The position numbers and the translations under genes are program-made. From JBGPBY01 sp041481485 (GTDB taxonomy: Bacteria > Acidobacteriota > Terriglobia > 20CM-2-55-15), in assembly GCA_041481485.1 (NCBI GenBank), contig JBGPBY010000413.1, positions 1 to 6,687 on the forward strand: a DNA stretch of 6,687 nt, read 5' to 3'. Shown one piece after another: positions 1 through 5,349 of the stretch. Under the pieces are notes generated by a model. It did no database searches. It worked only from the letters and a program-made list of their open reading frames with translations, and was not told where the DNA came from. Every line of letters begins with the position of its first letter. The stretch's first letter is position 1.

Positions 1-97
1 AGGCTGACCACCCCCGCCGCGCCGATAACTTGAGGTAGCGTGACAATCTTTGATCGGCGCGGCGGCCCCTCCTTCAGGAGGGGATTATGGCCAGCCT
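1..97. repeat. Composite palindromic intergenic repeat
   Basis: Three nested inverted repeats share this stretch. The outer arms AGGCTGACCA (1-10) and TGGCCAGCCT (88-97) pair with one mismatch. The middle arms CCGCCGCGCCGAT (14-26) and ATCGGCGCGGCGG (53-65) are a perfect 13-bp inverted repeat around a 26-nt loop. Between the right middle arm and the right outer arm is a separate perfect hairpin, 66-73 with 76-83 (CCCCTCCT/AGGAGGGG) and a two-base loop. Such a nested arrangement could fold into a branched structure like a REP or BIME type element. No open reading frame of interest covers it. The element may continue left of the window. No transposase is nearby. Confidence 0.75.
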
Positions 98-134
98 GTT
101 GTTTCTTACCTTTACCACAAATCGGATAAACTTC

Positions 135-160
135 AGGCGCGGTCTACGACCGCGCGCGAT
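135..160. repeat. Diverged copy of the GGTCTA-GACC REP-like unit
   Basis: The core is a perfect 8-bp hairpin, GCGCGGTC (137-144) with GACCGCGC (148-155), around the loop TAC. It aligns with the left arm of the 189-268 palindrome over about 30 bases, including the following ATTT-G-GGG tail. Both stem strands carry matching changes compared with that copy (GGGCGGTC/GACCGCCC there), so pairing is kept although the sequence has drifted. It is best read as an older copy of the same mobile palindrome family. Confidence 0.65.
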
Positions 161-188
161 TTGGGGGACAACACTAATTGCTTCCGAC

Positions 189-268
189 TGTAGGGGCGGT
201 CTATGACCGCCCACAATTCGGAGGATTGCATTCCTCGAAATTGCGGGCGGTCATAGACCGCCCCTACA
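189..268. repeat. 80-bp near-perfect palindrome (REP-like pair), possible terminator of the minus-strand genes
   Basis: The arms 189-219 and 238-268 match as inverted repeats at 29 of 31 positions, and the centre (220-237) is also nearly self-complementary around an axis at 228/229. Each arm holds its own small hairpin with the core GGGCGGTC-TAT-GACCGCCC. The two arm mismatches (213/244 and 219/238) are A-C on the plus strand but G-U wobbles on the minus strand, so a minus-strand transcript would form an essentially unbroken long helix. It begins 12 bases after the stop of the minus-strand barrel gene, which suggests termination or mRNA 3'-end protection. There is no long T run after it, so intrinsic termination is not certain. 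It is also a typical dispersed REP-type repeat. Confidence 0.85.
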
Positions 269-280
269 GGTGCCTGTTTC

Positions 281-973
281 CTAAAACTTATAGAAAATCC
301 CCACCACGGGCTCGACGACATGCAGCCGTTCGGCTTCACCCAAGCCCGAAACGTCGAAAGTCGGACTGCTCGTGAGGAGTCCGCGATATTCGGTACGCAG
401 CCCGAATCCTCTACCGATGTCGATATCGGCTCCTCCGCCGTACAGGAACACCGGCTTGTTCTGGGATTGCGCCTCACTGATAGAGAACTTCGTGAAATCC
501 GTGGGAGCAAATTTCACAGTTCCGGTTCCTGCCAAGGCAAATGGCGAGATTCGGGACCAATGCGTCGGAATCACAAATTGTCCTTCCACGGTGAGCTGAT
601 TCATATCCCCCTGCAATTCCGTCATTCCCGAAGGCCCGTTGAAGCGTTGCGAGTTGCGGCTGGCGGCCCAGTCTGCCTCGACGCGCAACCAGCTATTGAG
701 CCGGAAGCTGTACCCCAGTAGTAGTCCTGCGGAACGTGTCGGCGAGTCTGTCAGGGAATTTCCCGATGAATCCATAGCTGTATTCGAGAGCTGCAGCGGA
801 ACCGTCCCGAGAACGCTGATTTGCGAATGAAAGACTTCGGGTGCCGAGGCCAGTGGATTGTTTTCGGATTCTTCGTTGTTCTGAGCCAGGATTGGCGTGG
901 AAAGAACGACTATCGCGGCAAGCGCACTTCCGCCTTTGACAAGCGCGCGCGTCGCATATGCTAGCTTGCTCAT
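281..973 (-). CDS. Outer-membrane beta-barrel protein, OmpA-like/porin-family 8-strand type
   Basis: This is a 230-aa secreted protein. Residues 1-30 form a signal peptide: basic start (SKLAYATRALVK), hydrophobic core (ALAAIVVLSTPILA), probable cleavage after Ala30. A low-complexity N/E-rich stretch follows, then alternating polar/hydrophobic strands rich in Gly and aromatics (AGLLLGYSFRL, WLRVEADWAAS, LTVEGQFVIP, SPFALAGTGTVKF, PVFLYGGGADIDI, FGLRTEYRGLL). It ends in VVGIFYKF, with the C-terminal Phe expected for recognition by the BAM assembly machinery. Length and pattern fit a small outer-membrane barrel without a peptidoglycan-binding tail. The start chosen is ATG at 973, with GGGAG seven bases upstream; an in-frame TTG at 988 lies inside or before that ribosome site and is unlikely. 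It is the last gene of the minus-strand run, 40 bp after the preceding small ORF. No enzyme motif is seen, so its specific role is unknown. Confidence 0.82.
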   Translation of the reverse strand: MSKLAYATRALVKGGSALAAIVVLSTPILAQNNEESENNPLASAPEVFHSQISVLGTVPLQLSNTAMDSSGNSLTDSPTRSAGLLLGYSFRLNSWLRVEADWAASRNSQRFNGPSGMTELQGDMNQLTVEGQFVIPTHWSRISPFALAGTGTVKFAPTDFTKFSISEAQSQNKPVFLYGGGADIDIGRGFGLRTEYRGLLTSSPTFDVSGLGEAERLHVVEPVVGIFYKF

Positions 974-994
974 AAAGACTCCCTTCAATAAATG

Positions 995-1033
995 AATTGC
1001 GTATTCGCGTGAATTAACTCAATTGCGAATTCG
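995..1033. repeat. Short direct repeat in the leader of the barrel gene
   Basis: AATTGCGTATTCG (995-1007) and AATTGCGAATTCG (1021-1033) match at 12 of 13 positions and start 26 bp apart. They sit just upstream of the barrel gene start at 973 on the minus strand. They could be paired binding sites for a regulator, or chance similarity in AT-rich leader DNA. The second copy overlaps the end of the doubtful small ORF. Confidence 0.25.
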
Positions 1034-1334
1034 TTGGCGGGGAGCGTGGGAGGCTATAGCCAAGGGTTGCTGAATGGCGGCGTTCCACGCAGATCGCGGG
1101 AATCCGGGCAGCCATGAACATTGGAGTTGCCGAGTGTCCGGGTTCCTCCTGCACGAACACGGATTCTGCAATACGTGAGAATTTTGGAGTAGGACTTGGC
1201 GACTGAAAGACCGGACGATGAGAATTGACAGTGGAAGACCAGTTATCGAGTGCAACCTGCGTCCGCTCTACCCCAATCCGCAGAGTGAAGACGGAGAAAA
1301 ACAACAGAAGCAACCCCGTGGCCGTTCTCTTCAT
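1014..1334 (-). CDS. Possible small exported hypothetical protein
   Basis: This 106-aa frame starts with MKRTATGLLLLFFSVFTL, a basic start followed by a hydrophobic stretch, which resembles a signal peptide or membrane anchor. The rest has no motif I recognise and is rich in Ser, Pro and Arg, which is not typical of a well-folded domain. Upstream of the ATG is a weak, purine-rich ribosome site (GAGGCAGTGGA). It is collinear with its neighbours, 76 bp after the OmpA-domain gene and 40 bp before the barrel gene. If it is not a gene, 974-1410 is a 437-bp intergenic stretch that would carry the barrel gene's own promoter and leader. A second overlapping minus-strand frame (1019-1255) looks worse. 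The call rests mainly on the N-terminus and position. Confidence 0.35.
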   Translation of the reverse strand: MKRTATGLLLLFFSVFTLRIGVERTQVALDNWSSTVNSHRPVFQSPSPTPKFSRIAESVFVQEEPGHSATPMFMAARIPAICVERRHSATLGYSLPRSPPTNSQLS

Positions 1335-1410
1335 GATTCCACTGCCTCTGAATTCTTTGGACAGTCAGGGGATGGATTTGTTTAAAGGCAGCGACACACC
1401 ATGGGCGGGA

Positions 1411-2127
1411 TCACAAGTACCAGATTTCAACCATGCGATCTTCCAGTAGCAGGTTGGGATCACGCGTATTGACGTGAGAGGCGCCCGCTGTCAGCAGAAA
1501 AATGGATTTACCCGCGAGGTATGTTTGTACTGAGACAGCACGCTGATATGCCAGCGATAAATTGTCGCCATAAATTTTGCGGGGTTGCATCTGAAGTTCC
1601 CGGAAGTCTACGTGACCGACTGCCACTACAAATGGAGGTTCATCGGTCTTCATCCGGTTTTGTAAATTCCCAAGGCATCCACGGGGCGAATCGGTCACAG
1701 AATCGGGCATGCGGCTGTCGCCGCTGCTGAAATAACCGACAACACAGCGCGTCGGTGCAATCAACGATGCTTCTTTCTTCGGAGGTTCAGTCTCTGAATC
1801 GCACCAGCATTGCACCCCGAGTGCTGCAAGTGCGATCAGCATGAAAAACATTGCGGCGACAAGCGTGACGACATGCATCGGGGCTTTGGACAAGCTCTTT
1901 GTCAGATTGGCCATGGAATCCAGGATTTTGTCGACGTTGGGGATGCCCTGCAAGTCCGTTCGAATCTCACCTGGCGCTGTTGTCTGGGGTGTTCGGACGA
2001 GGTTAGCCTTTGCGGCATCCATGAGGCGTTTCACTTCAACGGCTCGTTGATATGCAAAGTAGAAGAAAACCACGAACGATACGACCGACAGAATTACATT
2101 CAGTACCGCAAGTTGCGATAGAGTCAT
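1411..2127 (-). CDS. Inner-membrane protein with C-terminal OmpA-like peptidoglycan-binding domain
   Basis: The 238-aa product has two membrane segments (about residues 6-26 and 85-106) joined by a loop of about 58 residues that starts with basic QRAVEVKRLMDAAK. That charge pattern puts the loop in the cytoplasm and both ends in the periplasm. Residues of about 127-238 resemble an OmpA/MotB-type domain. GHVD is at 171-174, the helix motif NLSLAYQRA at 189-197 (family form N..LS..RA) is followed by V..YL, and RMVEIW is near the end. In known members the Asp of GHxD and the Arg of the RA motif bind the diaminopimelate of peptidoglycan; both are present (D174, R196). The start chosen is ATG 2127, with GGGAG six bases upstream. 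A longer frame reaching 2310 would overlap the protease gene and is rejected. It lies 13 bp after the protease stop, so co-transcription and probably translational linkage are likely. It contains no flagellar motor signature. Confidence 0.75.
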   Translation of the reverse strand: MTLSQLAVLNVILSVVSFVVFFYFAYQRAVEVKRLMDAAKANLVRTPQTTAPGEIRTDLQGIPNVDKILDSMANLTKSLSKAPMHVVTLVAAMFFMLIALAALGVQCWCDSETEPPKKEASLIAPTRCVVGYFSSGDSRMPDSVTDSPRGCLGNLQNRMKTDEPPFVVAVGHVDFRELQMQPRKIYGDNLSLAYQRAVSVQTYLAGKSIFLLTAGASHVNTRDPNLLLEDRMVEIWYL

Positions 2128-2140
2128 TGCTACTCCCAAT

Positions 2141-3055
2141 TCAAATGCTAATGTTTTGAAAGGCCGGATCTTTGCGAATTTCCGCCAGCTGATGATCAAT
2201 GTCCTGATAGCACGATACTGTTCCCCCCGCCACGACGTGCCCGATGATTTCTCCGTTTCCGCCTTGTAACAGCACCGGTCCACCGGAGTCTCCGGAAACC
2301 GTGACAGCACCGGACAGATAAAGTTCTGTCAAAACCACTTGTTGAGCAGAAACCCACCACCAGCTGGCCGCGCCGTTGATTTTTGCAGGCTTAACACCGT
2401 TGCTTGTATGGACATCCACGGCGGAATTGGGTTTTGGAATTGCGGAAGTCCGAATACCTAAATTGTTGGATTGGGCCACTCCGGTATTCAGTTCAATGAC
2501 ACCGACGTCCACGCTGGAACTATTGCAACCCTGCGGTTGAATTGCCTGTCCTTTTCTCACAAAGACGGCCTGACCAATGGAATTGCCGGCTTTGTCTGCA
2601 ATATTGGAACCCGTCGCATCAGCAACGTGGCCGGCGGTGAGAAAACCCTGTTTTCCGGCCCAGGTGACTGGCGCACCGAATAAGCCACTCAGGAAGGGGC
2701 CATCGATATCTTCTCCGGGTCTGGCCAGTAACTCCGTGGGAAGTACCGGTATCGCCGCAGTGTCGCGAACCCAATCCAAGTCATTGCCAAAGGCCGCTCG
2801 CAATGCTTCCACCACGCTTGAATTGTCGTTCCAGCGGAAAAGCCGTGGGCTTGGTTCACCAAGGTAGAAAACGGCCGGAATCAGATTCGAGTACTCTTCC
2901 AGATAGACGACGCCGACTCCACAGATTCCGAACTGTGCGCCAAAAGGTCCATAGCGATTGAAATCCGCACCGCGCGGCCCCTGCATCAGACCTGCGGAGA
3001 TGACAAGCGCGCGCCCGGCAACCTCACGATTTCGAGAAAATTCCCACAAAGCCAC
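2141..3055 (-). CDS. Trypsin-like serine protease (chymotrypsin fold), probably cytoplasmic
   Basis: The 304-aa protein carries a complete catalytic triad of the trypsin family: His143 in FLTAGHV, Asp183 in SVDVGVIEL and Ser257 in VSGDSGGPVLL. The protease domain spans roughly residues 115-275. The first ~110 residues form a separate region with ICGVGVVYLEEYSNLIPAVFYL, reminiscent of N-terminal segments seen in some bacterial trypsin-like proteins. There is no clear signal peptide or membrane helix, which is unusual because most bacterial trypsin-like proteases act outside the cytoplasm. The start is GTG at 3055 with GAGG about seven bases upstream; an internal Met at residue 24 has less support. 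It sits between a tail-anchored coiled-coil protein gene (56 bp upstream) and the OmpA-domain gene (13 bp downstream). Asp256 before the catalytic Ser is the usual GDSGG residue. The substrate and what switches it on are unknown. Confidence 0.85.
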   Translation of the reverse strand: MALWEFSRNREVAGRALVISAGLMQGPRGADFNRYGPFGAQFGICGVGVVYLEEYSNLIPAVFYLGEPSPRLFRWNDNSSVVEALRAAFGNDLDWVRDTAAIPVLPTELLARPGEDIDGPFLSGLFGAPVTWAGKQGFLTAGHVADATGSNIADKAGNSIGQAVFVRKGQAIQPQGCNSSSVDVGVIELNTGVAQSNNLGIRTSAIPKPNSAVDVHTSNGVKPAKINGAASWWWVSAQQVVLTELYLSGAVTVSGDSGGPVLLQGGNGEIIGHVVAGGTVSCYQDIDHQLAEIRKDPAFQNISI

Positions 3056-3111
3056 GGTTCACCCTCATGGTCCGGCACATTTCCGATAGTTCGATTTGCA
3101 TCGCGTCCGGA

Positions 3112-3405
3112 TCAGATTCGTGTTAACGCGAAGATCGCGAGTATCGTCACGACAATAAGCCCTGCAGCCAGTGCATAGTTCCAGCGGCGCTGAATCTGGA
3201 GGGCACGCAGCTGGCGTTCGTTTTGAGCCTTGAGCATTTGCCCGATGGCTTCGAAATTCTGATGGGTTTCGGAACGAAAGCGGCCGACGGCTTCTGCGAG
3301 GCTCGCCACGTCTGCGGGCAAATGCGATTCTTCCGCTTTTTGTTCGGGCTCACTTGAGGACATTGCATCGCGCAGAAAACTTGCCGCGATATTCAGCCAG
3401 CTCAT
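3112..3405 (-). CDS. Small tail-anchored coiled-coil membrane protein, unknown function
   Basis: The 97-aa product begins with a short amphipathic stretch (MSWLNIAASFLRDAM). An acidic, probably flexible segment follows (16-28), then a charged helical region of about residues 30-75 with coiled-coil character (VASLAEAVGRF, NFEAIGQMLKAQNERQLRALQIQRR). It ends with one hydrophobic helix (about 76-95) and the tail LTRI. With basic QRRWN just before the helix, the N-terminal part should lie in the cytoplasm with the C-terminus anchored in the inner membrane. The start is ATG 3405, preceded by AAGGAG at good spacing. A longer frame to 3501 would begin inside the large palindrome and is rejected. It is the first gene of the minus-strand run, and could anchor or oligomerise the protease encoded next to it, but that is inference. 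No homologue is recognised. Confidence 0.7.
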   Translation of the reverse strand: MSWLNIAASFLRDAMSSSEPEQKAEESHLPADVASLAEAVGRFRSETHQNFEAIGQMLKAQNERQLRALQIQRRWNYALAAGLIVVTILAIFALTRI

Positions 3406-3417
3406 GATTTTGTCTCC

Positions 3418-3459
3418 TTGCTCACACTGGAGGGTAAATCCCATTCTCCCAGATGACAA
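3418..3459 (-). promoter_or_regulatory. Tentative promoter for the minus-strand cluster using a -35 box in the hairpin arm
   Basis: Read on the minus strand, the left arm contains TTGTCA (3459-3454), five of six matches to a sigma-70 -35 box. Seventeen bases later, in unique DNA just outside the arm, is TACCCT, a weak -10 match (three of six). The spacing fits and the distance to the ATG at 3405 would leave a short leader. The -10 is poor, so this is only a suggestion. Confidence 0.2.
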
Positions 3460-3541
3460 TTGAACATTGAACAGTGAACATTTTCCCGAAGAAATGTTCA
3501 ATGTTCACTGTTCAATGTTCAATTGTCATCTGGGAGAATGG
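3441..3541. repeat. Long hairpin element: 42-bp perfect inverted repeat with TGTTCA heptamers
   Basis: Positions 3441-3482 and 3500-3541 are exact reverse complements over 42 bp, separated by a 17-nt loop. The inner part of the arms is built from 7-bp tandem units: four (A/C)TGTTCA copies at 3494-3521 on the right, three matching TGAACA(T/G) copies at 3461-3481 on the left. The outer part is non-repetitive (ends with CCATTCTCCC / GGGAGAATGG). It fills the gap between divergent genes starting at 3405 and 3592. No clear target-site duplication is seen. It could be a small non-autonomous mobile element, a cruciform-forming regulatory site, or a dispersed repeat. Confidence 0.9.
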
Positions 3542-3554
3542 ATTGTGGTAGAGT
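3523..3554 (+). promoter_or_regulatory. Tentative promoter for the permease operon using the mirror-image -35 box
   Basis: The right hairpin arm carries the same TTGTCA facing outward (3523-3528). The unique DNA beyond it offers TGGTAG at 17-bp spacing, or the better-matching TAGAGT (3549-3554) at 20-bp spacing; neither is a good -10. The permease ATG at 3592 has GAGG (3581-3584) as ribosome site. The evidence is weak. Confidence 0.2.
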
Positions 3555-3591
3555 CCCACTTCATTTTTGAAATCCACCGCGAGGTCTAACA

Positions 3592-5298
3592 ATGTGGGAA
3601 CACAATTATCAACCAATAGCTGATAGCCTCGGAGTGTCGGCGCTCGTGGCCGCTATTCCGATCGTTGTGCTGTTTGTGATGTTGGGAGCGCTTCGCAAGC
3701 CGGCATGGGTGTCGGCAATGGCTGCGCTCGGTTCGGCTTTTGTCATTGCGCTGGCCGCTTACGGAATGCCACTGCAGCTGACCGTCATGTCGACGTTGTT
3801 CGGCGCCGCTTTCGGCATGTTTCCGATTGCATGGATTGTCTTTAGCTCGATTCTGTTGTATCGCCTTGCGGTCGATACCGGGAAATTCGAAGTCATCAAG
3901 GGCTCGATCGGCGGCCTGACCGATGACCGCCGGCTGCAGGCCCTGTTCATCGCCTTCTCATTTGGCGCATTTATCGAGGGTGCGGCGGGCTTTGGCGCGC
4001 CTGTGGCGGTGTCCGGCGCCATGCTGGCCGGTCTGGGTTTCAATCCCTTCTATGCTGCCGGCATTTGTCTGCTGGCCAACACCGCCCCTGTGGCATTCGG
4101 TTCGATTGGCACACCGGTCATTACCCTGGCCAACGTCACCGGGTTGCCCCTACTGGCGCTCAGCTCGATGATTGGCCGTCTCTGCGCCTTACTCTCCGTG
4201 CTCATTCCCGGTTACCTGATGGTGGTTATGGTGGGCCGCCGGAAGGCGGCGGAGGTGTGGCCGGCCATTGTGGCCTGCGGCGTCTCCTTTGCGGGAGTGC
4301 AGTTTTACGTCTCCAATCATCTGGGGCCGGAACTCACCGACATCATGAGTTCTCTGACGTGCATCGGGGTTATGGTGCTCTTTCTCAAACTGTGGAAGCC
4401 GAAGGAAATTCTGCGTCTCGAAGGAGACAAGCCGATCACTGCTGCCGTACAAAGACAGCCGGCTGGCAAGGTATTCATGGCGTGGCTACCTTACATGCTG
4501 CTGGTGGTTTCGGTTCTCACGTTTGGAGCACCCAGCATCAAAAGCAAGATCAATACCTGGACCGACGGTTTCATGCCCGACTCCGTGCGGGCTGAACCAG
4601 TGACGCATCCCACGGTCGCGGGCCGCCTCAATCGTATCGGTGTTCCCGGATTGCACAACATGATCACGCAGGTGCCACCGGTCGTCGCGAAGAAGACGCC
4701 CTATGCGGCGCTTTTCGAATTCAACTGGCTCACCGCTTCCGGCACGGCGTGCTTTCTTGCTGCTATTGCCGCAGCGCTTTGTCTCGGTGTGGGACCGCGC
4801 CAGTTCGGCGGTATTTACATCGCGACCTTCAAACAACTTTCGAAAGCAATGCTCACGATTGCGTCCATGTTGGGGCTGGCGTATCTCATGAATTACTCCG
4901 GCATGACATCGACGCTGGGGCTCTCTCTTGCCGCTACCGGAAAGTTGTTTCCATTCTTCAGCGCCTTTGTGGGATGGCTTGGCGTTTTCCTCACCGGAAG
5001 CGATACGTCTGCAAACGCCCTGTTTGGAAACCTTCAGGTGGTGACTGCCAATGCACTCAGTCTCAATCCGATATTGACAGCATCGGTAAACTCCGCTGCT
5101 GGTGTAATGGGCAAGATGATTTCCATTCAAAGCATCGCCGTTGCCGTTGCCGCCACGGGAATGACCACCAAGGATGAAAGCCGCCTGTTCCGGTTCACGA
5201 TCAAACACAGCATTCTGTTAATGGTTGTGATGGGGTTGCTGTCGATGCTGTTTGCCTATGTACTGCCCAACTACGTGCCAATCGTTCCGCCGAAATAG
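3592..5298 (+). CDS. lctP: L-lactate permease family transporter (LctP/LldP/GlcA type)
   Basis: This 568-aa inner-membrane protein matches the lactate permease family (TC 2.A.14), whose E. coli members LldP and GlcA carry L-lactate, D-lactate and glycolate with protons and are of about 550-560 aa. The N-terminus MWEHNYQPIADSLGVSALVAAIPI is characteristic. Family-typical stretches are visible: SFGAFIEGAAGFGAPVAV (123-140), ANTAPVAFGSIGTPV (162-176) and GSDTSANALFGN (469-478). There are about twelve or more hydrophobic segments, with a longer hydrophilic part around residues 265-380. The start is ATG 3592 with GAGG seven bases before it. The gene appears full length. No lactate dehydrogenase or lactate-responsive regulator gene lies beside it; the next genes encode a flavin monooxygenase and a hydrolase. 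The real cargo may therefore be another small hydroxy or carboxylic acid. Confidence 0.93.
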   Translation: MWEHNYQPIADSLGVSALVAAIPIVVLFVMLGALRKPAWVSAMAALGSAFVIALAAYGMPLQLTVMSTLFGAAFGMFPIAWIVFSSILLYRLAVDTGKFEVIKGSIGGLTDDRRLQALFIAFSFGAFIEGAAGFGAPVAVSGAMLAGLGFNPFYAAGICLLANTAPVAFGSIGTPVITLANVTGLPLLALSSMIGRLCALLSVLIPGYLMVVMVGRRKAAEVWPAIVACGVSFAGVQFYVSNHLGPELTDIMSSLTCIGVMVLFLKLWKPKEILRLEGDKPITAAVQRQPAGKVFMAWLPYMLLVVSVLTFGAPSIKSKINTWTDGFMPDSVRAEPVTHPTVAGRLNRIGVPGLHNMITQVPPVVAKKTPYAALFEFNWLTASGTACFLAAIAAALCLGVGPRQFGGIYIATFKQLSKAMLTIASMLGLAYLMNYSGMTSTLGLSLAATGKLFPFFSAFVGWLGVFLTGSDTSANALFGNLQVVTANALSLNPILTASVNSAAGVMGKMISIQSIAVAVAATGMTTKDESRLFRFTIKHSILLMVVMGLLSMLFAYVLPNYVPIVPPK

Positions 5299-5349
5299 GC
5301 AAAGCTTGTGACGTAGTGCCACAACCATAGGATTCCCGAGGGGGCGCCA

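Noticed and set aside
135..268. CRISPR array
   Set aside because: The repeated units are palindromic, in inverted orientation and few, with no regular spacers or cas genes.
133..510. A 125-aa minus-strand frame and a 65-aa plus-strand frame (178-375) with the repeated peptide VGAVYDRP
   Set aside because: The repeated peptide is only a translation of the palindromic repeats, and the frames overlap the barrel gene antisense or out of frame.
974..988. TTG start at 988 for the barrel gene (five extra residues)
   Set aside because: The GGGAG ribosome site is placed correctly for the ATG at 973 and would lie inside the longer version.
2128..2310. N-terminal extension of the OmpA-domain gene into the protease gene
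   Set aside because: It overlaps the end of the protease, where GDSGGP is encoded, and the ATG at 2127 has a strong ribosome site followed directly by a membrane helix.
3406..3501. Longer start for the tail-anchored protein
   Set aside because: The extra codons come from the hairpin element, and AAGGAG is correctly placed for the ATG at 3405.
4486..5208. Long antisense frame of 240 codons across the permease, and a 308-codon antisense frame at 5497-6423
   Set aside because: They are opposite well-supported genes and give His/Arg-rich peptides without recognisable domains; they reflect codon bias of the sense strand.
5306..5324. Possible terminator between the permease and the monooxygenase (TTGTG...CACAA)
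   Set aside because: The stem is only 5 bp with a 9-nt loop and no T run; the 51-bp gap is more consistent with one transcript.
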